Origin: Capilliphycus salinus
GTDB lineage: Bacteria; Cyanobacteriota; Cyanobacteriia; Cyanobacteriales; Microcoleaceae
DNA length: 64,000 nucleotides
Reading direction: 5' to 3'
NCBI RefSeq assembly: GCF_047276495.1
Contig: NZ_CP178543.1
Location: 6,076,001-6,140,000 of the forward strand
Part shown: positions 25,230 through 35,164 of the stretch, in pieces
Numbering within the stretch: the first letter of the stretch is position 1
How the letters are laid out: every line of letters starts with the position of its first letter
The notes under the pieces: model-generated
Database searches by the model: none
Told to the model about the DNA's origin: nothing
The model's input: the letters and a program-made list of their open reading frames with translations, nothing else
Made by a program: the position numbers and the translations under genes

Positions 25230-28200
25230 ATGAATTTAACCAGAGTTCTACCCATGTCTCAACTCGCTCTTTCCAACGCTCAGTTTTCCCATTCTTTCCA
25301 AACCCTACAGTTTTCACCGATTTCTCTGAATTCCTCAAAAACCCTGGTTTTTATCGATGCTAACGTAGATGACTACGAATACCTCGTTGCCGGGGTCAAA
25401 TCCGGAATAGAAATTGAGATTTTAAATAGCGATAGAGACGGTATAGAACAAATTACAGCCTGCTTATTTACCCGTCCTAATATTGAAAGCGTTCATATTG
25501 TTTCTCACGGTTCACCGGGATGCTTATACATAGGAAATACTCAACTCAACCTCAACACCTTTGAACGGTACGCCAACCTACTGCAAACCTGGTCCGCTTC
25601 CGAAATTGTACTGTACGGTTGTCACCTCGCTTGTGGAGACGCCGGGGCCGAATTTATTGAGAAACTGCACAAACTGACCGGCGCCGACATCGCCGCCTCC
25701 GCCACTCCCACCGGAAACGCCGCCTTAAACGGAGACTGGACCTTCAAGCGGTTCATCAGTCAAACCCCCGCCGAAGTTGCGTTTTCAGCCGGCACACAAG
25801 CCTCCTATCGTGGTATTTTAGCCAACGGTCAGGTCAACATCGACGGCACCCCAGAAGAAGACAGCATCCTAACAGCCACAGTCAGCGACTCGGACGGCCT
25901 TCCAAACAACATCACCTATCAGTGGCAGTCTTCGACCGATGAAAACACCTGGACAGACATCACCGGCGCGACCAACAACACCTTCACCCCCGGAGATAAC
26001 GAAGTCGGCAAATTTATCCGAGTCAACGCCTCCTACACCGACAATGGAGGAACAGCCGAAACCGCCACCGCAGTAGCCGGACAGGGAATCAGGGCCTTGG
26101 GCAGTTTTTATCAAGACGGCAGCGCCCAAGCCGTCTCCATCGTCGGAAATTTGGCTTATATCGCCAATGATAGAGAGGGCCTGCAAATCCTCGATATCAG
26201 CAACCCCGCCAGTCCCACTTTAAGAGGTAGCATTGATACTCCGGGGCGCGCCAAGGACATCGCGGTTGCGGGGAACTTCGCTTATATTGCCGATGATAAC
26301 GGAAGTCTGCAAGTCATCGATATTAGCAACCCCGCCACTCCGACCATTGTCGCCAATGCGCCGACCGGTGGAGAAGCCAACGGTGTAGCGGTTGCGGGAA
26401 ATTTCGCCTACGTTTCCGATAATAATGGCGGCCTGCAAATCATCGATATTACCGACCCGACTCGACCCGCTCCCCGAGGCCAAATTGCTACTCCCGGCCG
26501 GGCTTGGGATGTTGCGGTGGCGGGGAACTTTGCCTATGTTGCCGATGCGGGGAACGGGGGCTTACGAATTTTTAATATTACCGACCCGGACAACCCCACA
26601 GCGGCCGGCAACGTCAGCACCGGCGCCAATGCTAGGGGTGTCTCCGTCGTCGGGAACTTGGCTTATGTTGCCAATACGGGTAACAATAATTTGTCAATCA
26701 TCAATGTTAGCAGCCCCGCCAGTCCCCAGGTGGTCGGCGTTTATAATACTGGCGGCGATGCTTTTGGCGTCTCGGTGTCGGGGGACTTTGCTTATGTGGC
26801 TTATGAAGCTGACGGTCTGCAAATTGTTAATGTTAGCGACCCGACCAATCCCACTTTAGAGTATGGTTTAGATACCGATGGCAATGCTTTAGGTGTCTCT
26901 GTGGTCGGTAACTCGGTTTATCTTGCCGATGGTAATGGCGGTCTAAAAGTTCTTGATGTTCAGACGACGCCCCCAAGGGTTGCCAATATTAACGATATTC
27001 CCACTAATATTACTCTCGACAATAACAGCGTAGACGAAAACCAAGCGGTTGGTGCGGTTGTGGGAACTTTGACCAGCGCCGACGCCGACCCGACGGACAC
27101 CCATTCTTACACGTTGGTTGCGGGTGTTGGCGATACGGATAACGCTCAATTTGAAATTGTTAACGGTCAACTCAGGACTAAGGCTTCTTTCGATTTTGAA
27201 ACTAAGAATTCCTACAATATTCGAGTTGAAACCAACGACGGAAACGGGGGAACTTTTCAAAAAGAGTTAACCATTAATGTTGATAATGTTAACGAAAATC
27301 CCACCGATATTACCCTCAGCAATAATAGCTTAAACGAAAATCAGGCAGTTGGTACGCTTGTGGGAATATTGACCACCGCCGATGTTGACCCGACGGACAC
27401 CCATTCTTACAGTTTAGTTGAGGGTGCCGGTAGCGCCGATAACGCTCTGTTTGAAATTGTTAACGGTCAACTGAGAACCCAAGCGGTTTTAGATTTTGAA
27501 ACCAAATCTTCCTACAGTATTCGGGTTCAAACCGACGACGGAAACGGGGGAACTGTTCAGAAACCGTTTACAATTACCGTTGATAATGTTAATGAAAATC
27601 CCACCGATATTACTCTCGATACGAACAGCGTCGGTGAAAATCAAGATATTGGTACGGTTGTCGGGACTTTTAGCAGCACGGACTCGGATACAAACGACAC
27701 CCATACTTACAGTTTAGTTCCGGGTGTTGGTAGCACTGATAACGGTCTGTTTGAAATTGTTAACGGTCAACTGAGAACCACAGCGGTTTTAGATTTTGAA
27801 ACCAAAACTTCCTACAGTATTCGGGTTAAAACTGATGATGGAAACGGGGGAAGTTTTCAAAAGGCGTTAACCGTTAACGTTGATAATGTTAATGAAAATC
27901 CCACCGATATTACTCTCAGTAATAATAGCCTGGAGGAAAATCAAGTTGTCGGTACGGTTGTCGGAATATTTACCACCGCAGATGTTGACCCGACGGACAC
28001 CCATTCTTACAGTTTGGTTCCGGGTGTTGGTGGCGCCGATAACGCTCTTTTTGAAATTGTAGACGGGGAACTGAGAACCAAAGCGGTTTTAGATTTTGAA
28101 ACCAAATCTTCCTACAATATCCGGGTCCGAACCAACGACGGAAATGGGGGAACTTTTGACAAGGAATTTACCGTTAATGTCAGCAATGTTAACGAACTTC

Positions 28201-31200
28201 CCACCGATATTACTCTCAGCAATAACCGGGTCGATGAAAACCAAGCCGCCGGTGCGGTTGTCGGAACATTTAGCACTGCTGATAGCGATCTCAATGAAAC
28301 CTATTCTTACAGTTTAGTTGCGGGTGTTGGCGACACCGATAACGCTCTGTTTGATATTGTTAATGGCGAACTGAGAACTAAAGCGGTTTTAGATTTTGAA
28401 ACCCAATCTTCCTATAATATCCGCGTTCAAACCAACGACGGAAATGGGGCAATTTTTGAAAAATCTTTGCTGATTAATGTGGGTAATGTTAACGAAATTC
28501 CTACTAATATTACCCTCAGCAATAATAGCCTGGACGAAAATCAAGTTGTCGGTACGGTTGTCGGAACGCTCACCACTGCTGATGTTGACCCGACGGACAC
28601 CCATTTTTACACGTTAGTTCCGGGTGCGGGCGATACCGATAACGATCTTTTTGAAGTTGTTAACGGGGAACTCAAAACCAAAGCTGTTTTAGATTTTGAA
28701 ACCAAATCTTCCTACAATATCCGGCTTCAAACCAACGATGGAAATGGGGGAACTTTTGACAAGCAATTTACCGTTAATGTCGGTAATATTAACGAATTTC
28801 CCACCGATATTATTTTGGACAATAACACCGTCGATGAAAACCAAGCCGTCGGTGTGGTTGTCGGAACTTTAAGCAGTGTTGATGGAGATTTAAACGACAG
28901 CTATACTTACAGTTTAGTGGCGGGTAATGGCGACACCGATAACGATAAATTTGAAATTGTTAACGGTCAACTGCAAACCACTGCTTCCTTTGATTTTGAA
29001 AGCCAAAATTCCTACAGTATCCGCGTTCAAACGAATGATGGAAATGGGGGAATTTTTGAAAATTCTTTGCTCATTAATGTCGGTAATGTTAATGAACTTC
29101 CCACCGATATTACTCTTAGCAATAACCGTCTTGATGAAAACCAAGCAGCCGGTGCGGTTGTCGGAACTTTTACCACCGCCGACGTTGACCCGACGGACAC
29201 CCATACTTACACGTTAGTTCCGGGTGTTGGCGACACCGATAACGCTCTTTTTGAAGTTGTTAATGGGGAACTCCAAACCAAAGCCGTCCTCGACTTTGAA
29301 ACCAAAACTTCCTACAATATTCGGGTGAAAACCGATGATAATAATGGCGGAACTTTTGAAAAAGAATTCACCGTTAATGTTGATAATGTTAACGAAAATC
29401 CCACCGATATTACTCTCAGTAATAACAGCTTAGAAGAAAGCCAAGCCGTCGGTACGGTTGTTGGAACTTTTACCAGCACAGACTCCGATATAAACGACAC
29501 CTATTCTTATCGTTTAGTTGCGGGTGTTGGCGACACCGATAACGCTCTTTTTGATATCGTTAACGGGGAACTCCAAACCAAAGCCGTCCTCGACTTTGAA
29601 ACCAAAAATTCCTACAATATCCGGGTTGAAACCAATGACGGAAATGGGGGAACTTTTGAAAAGCAATTTACCGTTAATGTCGGTAATATTAACGAAATTC
29701 CCACCGATATTACCCTCAGCAATAACGGCGCCGATGAAAACCAAGCCGTCGGTGCGGTTGTCGGAACATTTAGCACCGTTGATGGAGATACAAACGACAG
29801 CCATTCTTACAGTTTAGTTGCGGGAGAGGGTGACACCGATAACGCTCTTTTTGAAATTGTTAACGGTGAACTCATTACCAAAGCCGTCCTCGACTTTGAA
29901 ACCAAAACTTCCTACAGTATCCGGGTTCAAACGAGCGATAATAATGGAGAAACCTTTGAAAAGGCGCTCGCCATCAACGTTAATAATGTTAACGACCCAC
30001 CCGTTTTAAACAGTAGTATTCCTCCTCAAACTATTTTGGAAGATGGAAATTTTAGGTTGGATATTTCCAGGAATTTCAGCGCTGTTGATGCGGGGGATAA
30101 CCTCACCTATACGGCTACATTAGCCAACGGTGCCGCCTTACCCAGTTGGTTAATTTTAGACCCAACAACGGGAGTATTTAGCGGCACTCCAAGCAATGAA
30201 AATGTTGGTCAACTCGAGGTAAAAGTTACCGCCAAAGATAGTAGCGAAGCCACCGTTGAAAATACGTTCCAACTGATCGTTAATAACGTTAACAACGGCC
30301 CCATTCTCCGCAACGGTATCGACCCTCAAACCGTCGAGGAAGACAGCAATTTTACCTTAAATATTGCCGCCAATTTCACCGATACTGATGCCATTGATAG
30401 CCTCAGTTTCACAGCCAAATTAGCCGACGGTTCACCCTTACCCAGTTGGTTAAAATTAGACTCAAGAACCGGAGTCTTTAGCGGCACTCCCACCAACGAT
30501 GATGTCGGCGTATTTGATATCAGAGTGACCGCCACCGATGGAAATCAGGCCACCGTTGAAAACACGTTTCAACTGACCGTTAATGACATCGATAACGATT
30601 CTGAAACCGACCCGGGAAATGATTCCGAACCCGACGACTTCGGCGGCGTTATCGATAACCCAACTAACTTAATTCCTGCTATTATTGCGCCGGTTAAACC
30701 CGCCAACACTGCGGCTAATATTAGTTCTGATAATTCTAGCAGTGAAGGCGGTTCCGACGCCGATATTTTACTCGGTGATGCGAACAATAACGAAATTTTT
30801 GCTTTCGCAGGCGATGATATTGTTAACGGGGGTGATGGTGAAGATGGGATCGCCGCCAACGAAGGAAATGATACTGTTGATGGTGGCAACGGTAATGATA
30901 CCATTTTCGGCGGAAAAGATAACGACGTTATTTTCGGTTCCGATGGCGATGACTGGTTAAACGGTAACTTGGGTGATGACTTCCTTGATGGGGGTGATAA
31001 TAACGATACCCTGTTTGGCGGTCAAGATAATGATACCCTGTTTGGCGGAAACGGAGACGACTGGTTAAACGGTAACTTGGGTGATGACTTCCTTGACGGG
31101 GGTGAGGGTAATGATATGGTTTATGGCGGTCAAGATGGGGATACTCTCACCGGGGGAACCGGAAATGATAGCCTATTTGGTAATATCGGCAATGATTTAA

Positions 31201-31631
31201 TTGCAGGAAACGACGGTAACGACCTGATCTATGGCGGTAAGAATAACGATACCGTTTCCGGTAATCAAGGTAATGATACCCTTTACGGCGACTTGGGGAA
31301 TGATGTCGTTGATGGTAGCGAAGGGAATGACCTGATTTTTGGAGGCGAAGGAAATGACATCCTCATCGGCGCCGGCGGTAATGATACTTTAACCGGAAAT
31401 GAGGGACGCGATCGCTTTTTCCTGGGTATTGGAAATGGTTCCGACTTGATTACTGATTTTACCGATAGTCAAGATTTGTTGGTTCTCGATGAGGATTTAA
31501 CTTTCGATGACTTAAATATTGTAGAGCAAAATGGTTCGACTCTGATTCAGTTTGGACAGGAATTGTTAGCAACTCTTGAGAATGTTAACCCCAGTCTCAT
31601 TACTGCGGATGATTTTGTTAGTGTAGCCTAA
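25230..31631 (+). CDS. Giant DUF4347 / LVIVD / cadherin / He_PIG / RTX surface protein 3
   Basis: 2133 residues from ATG 25230. An in-frame ATG at 25254 (MSQLALS) aligns with the starts of paralogues 1 and 2 and may be the true one. DUF4347 (about 33-200; HIVSHGSPG, VLYGCHLA); an Ig-like domain; a seven-bladed LVIVD propeller (about 285-585); ten cadherin repeats of 100 residues (587-1587); two He_PIG repeats (1587-1787); a short Asp/Glu/Ser linker; RTX repeats (about 1843-2070); and a tail ending DDFVSVA. The cadherin copies are more diverged from each other than in paralogue 1, so this arm is older. Predicted type I secreted, Ca2+-binding adhesin. The upstream region carries three copies of the family's shared box. 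Confidence 0.85.
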   Translation: MNLTRVLPMSQLALSNAQFSHSFQTLQFSPISLNSSKTLVFIDANVDDYEYLVAGVKSGIEIEILNSDRDGIEQITACLFTRPNIESVHIVSHGSPGCLYIGNTQLNLNTFERYANLLQTWSASEIVLYGCHLACGDAGAEFIEKLHKLTGADIAASATPTGNAALNGDWTFKRFISQTPAEVAFSAGTQASYRGILANGQVNIDGTPEEDSILTATVSDSDGLPNNITYQWQSSTDENTWTDITGATNNTFTPGDNEVGKFIRVNASYTDNGGTAETATAVAGQGIRALGSFYQDGSAQAVSIVGNLAYIANDREGLQILDISNPASPTLRGSIDTPGRAKDIAVAGNFAYIADDNGSLQVIDISNPATPTIVANAPTGGEANGVAVAGNFAYVSDNNGGLQIIDITDPTRPAPRGQIATPGRAWDVAVAGNFAYVADAGNGGLRIFNITDPDNPTAAGNVSTGANARGVSVVGNLAYVANTGNNNLSIINVSSPASPQVVGVYNTGGDAFGVSVSGDFAYVAYEADGLQIVNVSDPTNPTLEYGLDTDGNALGVSVVGNSVYLADGNGGLKVLDVQTTPPRVANINDIPTNITLDNNSVDENQAVGAVVGTLTSADADPTDTHSYTLVAGVGDTDNAQFEIVNGQLRTKASFDFETKNSYNIRVETNDGNGGTFQKELTINVDNVNENPTDITLSNNSLNENQAVGTLVGILTTADVDPTDTHSYSLVEGAGSADNALFEIVNGQLRTQAVLDFETKSSYSIRVQTDDGNGGTVQKPFTITVDNVNENPTDITLDTNSVGENQDIGTVVGTFSSTDSDTNDTHTYSLVPGVGSTDNGLFEIVNGQLRTTAVLDFETKTSYSIRVKTDDGNGGSFQKALTVNVDNVNENPTDITLSNNSLEENQVVGTVVGIFTTADVDPTDTHSYSLVPGVGGADNALFEIVDGELRTKAVLDFETKSSYNIRVRTNDGNGGTFDKEFTVNVSNVNELPTDITLSNNRVDENQAAGAVVGTFSTADSDLNETYSYSLVAGVGDTDNALFDIVNGELRTKAVLDFETQSSYNIRVQTNDGNGAIFEKSLLINVGNVNEIPTNITLSNNSLDENQVVGTVVGTLTTADVDPTDTHFYTLVPGAGDTDNDLFEVVNGELKTKAVLDFETKSSYNIRLQTNDGNGGTFDKQFTVNVGNINEFPTDIILDNNTVDENQAVGVVVGTLSSVDGDLNDSYTYSLVAGNGDTDNDKFEIVNGQLQTTASFDFESQNSYSIRVQTNDGNGGIFENSLLINVGNVNELPTDITLSNNRLDENQAAGAVVGTFTTADVDPTDTHTYTLVPGVGDTDNALFEVVNGELQTKAVLDFETKTSYNIRVKTDDNNGGTFEKEFTVNVDNVNENPTDITLSNNSLEESQAVGTVVGTFTSTDSDINDTYSYRLVAGVGDTDNALFDIVNGELQTKAVLDFETKNSYNIRVETNDGNGGTFEKQFTVNVGNINEIPTDITLSNNGADENQAVGAVVGTFSTVDGDTNDSHSYSLVAGEGDTDNALFEIVNGELITKAVLDFETKTSYSIRVQTSDNNGETFEKALAINVNNVNDPPVLNSSIPPQTILEDGNFRLDISRNFSAVDAGDNLTYTATLANGAALPSWLILDPTTGVFSGTPSNENVGQLEVKVTAKDSSEATVENTFQLIVNNVNNGPILRNGIDPQTVEEDSNFTLNIAANFTDTDAIDSLSFTAKLADGSPLPSWLKLDSRTGVFSGTPTNDDVGVFDIRVTATDGNQATVENTFQLTVNDIDNDSETDPGNDSEPDDFGGVIDNPTNLIPAIIAPVKPANTAANISSDNSSSEGGSDADILLGDANNNEIFAFAGDDIVNGGDGEDGIAANEGNDTVDGGNGNDTIFGGKDNDVIFGSDGDDWLNGNLGDDFLDGGDNNDTLFGGQDNDTLFGGNGDDWLNGNLGDDFLDGGEGNDMVYGGQDGDTLTGGTGNDSLFGNIGNDLIAGNDGNDLIYGGKNNDTVSGNQGNDTLYGDLGNDVVDGSEGNDLIFGGEGNDILIGAGGNDTLTGNEGRDRFFLGIGNGSDLITDFTDSQDLLVLDEDLTFDDLNIVEQNGSTLIQFGQELLATLENVNPSLITADDFVSVA
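26991..29990 (+). repeat. Ten 300-bp cadherin-coding repeats in giant gene 3
   Basis: Ten units of 300 bp (pattern PTDITLSNN, then ENQ..G.VVGT, then FDFETK.SYNIRV.T.DGNGG). They are diverged at many silent and coding positions, unlike the near-identical set in giant gene 1, but keep exactly the same length. Confidence 0.9.
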
Positions 31632-31656
31632 CATACGCGAAAAATCTTTAAAACCG

Positions 31657-31690
31657 AGTAGGATGGGTAATGCTCATCCTACTTTTTTTG
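31657..31690 (+). terminator. Terminator of giant gene 3
   Basis: AGTAGGATG (31657-31665) pairs with CATCCTACT (31675-31683), then seven T. Flanks (AAAACCGAG before, TTTTTTTGATTTT after) match the terminator of giant gene 2, while both stem arms changed together. Confidence 0.85.
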
Positions 31691-31714
31691 ATTTTAGTTG
31701 TAGGGTGCCATTGC

Positions 31715-31995
31715 AGAAACCCGGTTTCTCAACCCAAAATATATGATCTCAACCGATCGCGATCGCAACAAACCCGGTTTCTAATACCTATCTCAACCGA
31801 TCGCGATCGCAACAAACCCAAGAAACCCGGTTTCTCAACCCAAAATATATGATCTCAACCGATCGCGATCGCAACAAACCCGGTTTCTAATACCTATCTC
31901 AACCGATCGCGATCGCAACAAACCCAAGAAACCCGGTTTCTCAACCCAAAATATATGATCTCAACCGATCGCGATCGCTAGAAACCGGGTTTTTG
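31715..31995. repeat. Tandem 106-bp repeat rich in HIP1 palindromes
   Basis: Units begin at 31715, 31821 and 31927 (period exactly 106), giving about 2.6 copies. Each full unit has two CCCGGTTTCT blocks and two overlapping HIP1 sites (CGATCGCGATCGC), five such double sites in all. The final copy ends in AGAAACCGGGTTTTTGAG, the inverse of the CCCGGTTTCT block, so it can form terminator-like hairpins. No coding function is seen. Confidence 0.9.
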
Positions 31996-32023
31996 AGACT
32001 GATGATTTTTCTGGGTCTAAATT

Positions 32024-32416
32024 ATGAAAACTTATCGCCGGATTGTGTTTGGGATTTTAATTGCTTTAATTCCGATTGGGTTGGCGAGTAAATACTATCA
32101 AGGGCCGTTAGAATTTTGGGTGAATAACTCTTTTAGCAGTATTTTCTACGAAATGTTTTGGATGTTTTTGGTCGTGTTAATTTTACCCCGACTCTCGCCG
32201 GGATGGGTGGCGTTTTGGGTGTTTGTGGTGACTTCTGCGTTGGAGTTTATGCAGTTGTGGAAACCGCCTTTTTTACAAGCAATTCGAGAAACTTTAATCG
32301 GACGGTTAGTCCTGGGGACTACTTTTGTTTGGGGGGATTTTCTCTATTATGTCCTCGGATGTGCGATCGGTTGGTTGGTTCTGCGAACTTTAAAGGCAAA
32401 ATGGGTAAACAGCTAG
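32024..32416 (+). CDS. DUF2809 family membrane protein
   Basis: 130 residues with four predicted membrane helices (about 7-22, 42-60, 62-80 and 102-122). The pattern SKYYQGPLEFWVNNSF...FYEMFWM, and ALEFMQLWKPPFLQAIRET later, matches the DUF2809 family as I know it. Function is not established for the family. It lies just after the 106-bp repeats and 53 bases before rimO on the same strand, so it may be cotranscribed with rimO. Confidence 0.75.
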   Translation: MKTYRRIVFGILIALIPIGLASKYYQGPLEFWVNNSFSSIFYEMFWMFLVVLILPRLSPGWVAFWVFVVTSALEFMQLWKPPFLQAIRETLIGRLVLGTTFVWGDFLYYVLGCAIGWLVLRTLKAKWVNS

Positions 32417-32469
32417 ATTCTGTGTTAATATATTAAATTCGTAGTTGAATTTTATGATAAAAACTGTTA

Positions 32470-33783
32470 ATGGCAACTCAGCCGACGATCGCAATTTCCC
32501 ATTTAGGGTGCGAAAAAAATCGCATTGATACCGAACATATGCTAGGCTTGCTCGTACAGGCGGGCTATCAGGTCGATTCTAACGAAGAACTGGCCGATTA
32601 TGTGATTGTTAATACCTGTAGTTTTATCGAAGCGGCACGGGAAGAATCCGTTCAGACCATTGTAGATCTGGCCGAAGCGAAAAAGAAAGTTGTAATTACC
32701 GGTTGCATGGCGCAACACTTCCAAGACGCACTGCTTGAAGAACTTCCCGAAGCGGTGGCGGTTGTGGGAACGGGAGATTATCATAAAATTGTCGATGTGA
32801 TTCAACGCACCCAAAAGGGGGAACGGGTTCGAGAAATTTCTGCTGAACCCACCTACATCGCCGATGAAACGGTTCCCCGCTATCGCACCACAACCGAAGG
32901 GGTAGCCTATCTGCGAGTCGCCGAAGGGTGCAATTATCGCTGTGCCTTTTGTATTATCCCCCATTTGCGCGGAGATCAGCGATCGCGAAGTATTGAGTCC
33001 ATTGTTACCGAAGCGCAACAACTGGCCGATCAGGGAGTGAAAGAAATTGTACTGATTTCTCAGATTACCACCAATTACGGCCTAGATTTGTACGGCGAAC
33101 CGAAATTGGCGGAATTGTTAAGAGCGCTCGGAAAAGTCGATATTCCTTGGGTGAGAATGCACTACGCCTATCCGACGGGATTAACGCCGAAAGTGATAGA
33201 AGCGATTGGCGAAACCCCCAATATTTTACCCTATTTGGATTTACCGTTACAACATTCTCACCCGGAAATTTTACGGGCGATGAATCGGCCTTGGCAAGGT
33301 CGGGTGAATGATGAGATTATTGAGAAGATTAAATTGGCGCTTCCCGATGCGATTTTAAGAACCACATTTATTGTCGGTTTTCCGGGTGAAACCAATAAAC
33401 ATTTTGAACATTTGCTGCAATTTGTGAAACGCCATCACTTCGATCATGTCGGCGTATTTACCTTCTCGGCTGAAGAAGGAACCCCCGCTTGTAATTTACC
33501 GAATCAAGTGACCCAGGCGGTGATGGATGCGCGACGGGATGCGTTAATGCAGGTTCAACAGCCGATTTCCTTTCAACAAAATCAAAAGTCTGTCGGAGAA
33601 GTAGTCGAGGTTTTAATCGAACAAGAACATCCCGGTACGGGGAAATTGATTGGACGTTCGGGGAGGTTTGCGCCGGATGTTGACGGGGTGGTTTATGTAG
33701 AAGGAACGGCGCGTTTGGGGTCAATTGTTCCGGTAAAAATTAGCAGTGCGGATGTTTATGATTTGTACGGTTATACCGTCTGA
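32470..33783 (+). CDS. rimO: Ribosomal protein S12 methylthiotransferase RimO
   Basis: 437 residues, the usual length. This radical-SAM enzyme adds a methylthio group to the conserved Asp of ribosomal protein S12. Three cysteines of the N-terminal methylthiotransferase cluster are visible: SHLGC (14), NTCSF (about 50) and TGCMAQ (about 79). The radical-SAM Cys-x3-Cys-x2-Cys is CNYRCAFC (about 155-162) followed by IIPHLRGDQRSR. A GFPGE motif and a C-terminal TRAM-like domain (about 370-437, GEVVEVLIEQ, ending in VYDLYGYTV) complete it. The GCEKNRIDTE signature separates RimO from MiaB. Confidence 0.95.
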   Translation: MATQPTIAISHLGCEKNRIDTEHMLGLLVQAGYQVDSNEELADYVIVNTCSFIEAAREESVQTIVDLAEAKKKVVITGCMAQHFQDALLEELPEAVAVVGTGDYHKIVDVIQRTQKGERVREISAEPTYIADETVPRYRTTTEGVAYLRVAEGCNYRCAFCIIPHLRGDQRSRSIESIVTEAQQLADQGVKEIVLISQITTNYGLDLYGEPKLAELLRALGKVDIPWVRMHYAYPTGLTPKVIEAIGETPNILPYLDLPLQHSHPEILRAMNRPWQGRVNDEIIEKIKLALPDAILRTTFIVGFPGETNKHFEHLLQFVKRHHFDHVGVFTFSAEEGTPACNLPNQVTQAVMDARRDALMQVQQPISFQQNQKSVGEVVEVLIEQEHPGTGKLIGRSGRFAPDVDGVVYVEGTARLGSIVPVKISSADVYDLYGYTV

Positions 33784-33812
33784 TTTCTGTAAAAATACTT
33801 AAAATCCAGGAC

Positions 33813-33887
33813 TTCCGGCTGTTAAATTTCTATGCTAAGGTAGAGATAAAAGCATCAAGAAACCGAGCAATTTTCAGCCGGATTTTT
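33813..33887 (+). terminator. Possible long-loop terminator after rimO
   Basis: TCCGGCTG (33814-33821) pairs with CAGCCGGA (33875-33882), followed by TTTT. The loop is over 50 bases, so this is weak evidence. Confidence 0.3.
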
Positions 33888-33974
33888 ATCGGGGTGTGTG
33901 TAAATTCATTTAGCGATCGCCAGACGTTGTAAACAAGGTTTCGGCGTTGATTAAGAACTGTTGTTTTTAAGCCA

Positions 33975-34766
33975 ATGTTACCTTCAAAATCAACTCATGC
34001 TTTCCGGGTCAAAGATGAGGTTGAAGGTTTGGTTAGTCAGGTGAATTCTCAGACCCCAGTACCGAAGCTGATTGATGAGGTAGAAATCAAAGTTTTTTTT
34101 GATCCGAGTCAGTTCCCGATGCTGGCGAACCGGTTTGACCTTCACGAAAAACCCAACCTCAAACGGGCCAGTTGTTTTTTTGATACAAAAGCGTTACACT
34201 TGTTTAAGTCAGGAGTAATTCTGCGAATTCGTCTTCATCGGGATGCTAAGGATTCCCTAACGCTGAAGCTGCGAAACTTCGACTCTCGTTGGATTCATCC
34301 AGAATTTTACAGCCAGAGTCGCTTTCGCCTAAAAATCAATCGCACCGGAGCGCATCAAACTCAGATTGCCAAAGTTGAAACGCGCACCTCAAACAGTCGG
34401 TTGAAGCAAGTGGTCAAGGGAAAAAAAAAGATCCAACAAGCTCTCAACCCTGTTCAGAAGCAACTGTTTAGGCAATATATGGGATCGGTTGAACTATTAG
34501 ATCAACTGACTTTGTATAGTAGGGTGGAGGCAGAAATCTGGAAGTGGTATGACAAAACCTTTCCCTACCGTCTGACCTTAGAACAATGGTTTCTTCCGGG
34601 TCAGAACGCTTTGCTTGAGTTATCAATCAAGGTGACACCCGGCAAAGCTGAAATCGCTCAAAGGCAATTACATCAATGGCTGGAGCGTCAAGGAATGGTT
34701 TACGACCTCTCCCAATACTCAAAAACGGCAATTTGTCTGACCGCTCAGAATCAGACAATCGTGTAG
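33975..34766 (+). CDS. CYTH-domain protein
   Basis: 263 residues. The CYTH signature ExExK is at residues 35-39 (EVEIK). Later strands carry the expected charged residues: CFFDTKALHLFKSGVILRIRLH (about 67-88) and DSLTLKLR, with basic and acidic residues pointing into a triphosphate tunnel, then RVEAEIWKW and LLELSIKV near the C-terminus. CYTH enzymes hydrolyse triphosphates (inorganic triphosphate, thiamine triphosphate) or make cAMP; which applies here cannot be told. The first 30 residues are a polar extension. It stands alone, with the start ATG at 33975. Confidence 0.75.
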   Translation: MLPSKSTHAFRVKDEVEGLVSQVNSQTPVPKLIDEVEIKVFFDPSQFPMLANRFDLHEKPNLKRASCFFDTKALHLFKSGVILRIRLHRDAKDSLTLKLRNFDSRWIHPEFYSQSRFRLKINRTGAHQTQIAKVETRTSNSRLKQVVKGKKKIQQALNPVQKQLFRQYMGSVELLDQLTLYSRVEAEIWKWYDKTFPYRLTLEQWFLPGQNALLELSIKVTPGKAEIAQRQLHQWLERQGMVYDLSQYSKTAICLTAQNQTIV

Positions 34767-34854
34767 TGATAGTGTAGGATTACCGAAAAGCCAGTCAGCA
34801 CTGCTCAGGCTGAAAAAAGTTCTCGCATCCCCCAAAGTGAATCTACAACAGGGT

Positions 34855-34887
34855 TTGATAGCATTGGTACGGGAATTCGGATATAAT
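34855..34887 (+). promoter_or_regulatory. Candidate promoter of the helicase gene
   Basis: Perfect -10 TATAAT (34882-34887). The nearest good -35, TTGATA (34855-34860), is 21 bases away, longer than the ideal 17. Confidence 0.3.
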
Positions 34888-35123
34888 TTTAAGCAGTTTG
34901 TGGTTTTGTTTCTGATTGTTAAGCGTTATCCTATTATTGAATAAGGTTTAGTCGGCTCTGAAAAGCTGGATGCCCCCCAGGGACCAATTGAGTGAGTACA
35001 GAGTCTAGAAAAACCTGCAAACAATCTAAATTGGTTCCGCAATGCCCTTAGAACGGTGTATCGCTGGAGCGACGCTCTTTAAGGTGTTGGAGTAGAGCTA
35101 AGACCTGAAATCTGAGGAGGGCA

Positions 35124-35156
35124 ATGGAAGGAACCAAGCGAAAACTTGTGATTTAG
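35124..35156 (+). other. Possible 10-codon leader peptide before crhR
   Basis: The frame reads MEGTKRKLVI and stops with TAG eight bases before the helicase ATG; the stop abuts the helicase ribosome site (TAGGAGC). A strong GAGGAGGG precedes it but is only 3 bases from this ATG, which is tight for initiation, so translation is doubtful. Confidence 0.2.
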
Positions 35157-35164
35157 GAGCATTA

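Larger units (their letters stand above)
34767..35164. other. Long leader region of the RNA helicase gene
   Basis: About 400 bases with no substantial gene. A TATAAT (34882-34887) with TTGATA 21 bases upstream is a candidate promoter. If used, the helicase mRNA has a leader of about 270 bases, in keeping with cold- and redox-regulated crhR genes having long leaders. A 10-codon frame (35124-35156) lies directly before the gene. Confidence 0.4.

Noticed and set aside
31715..31995. CRISPR array candidate
   Set aside because: The period is 106 bp and the whole unit repeats; there are no unique spacers between short identical repeats and no cas genes nearby.
32542..33021. 159-residue frame opposite rimO
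   Set aside because: It lies fully within rimO on the other strand with no ribosome site and no recognisable motif.
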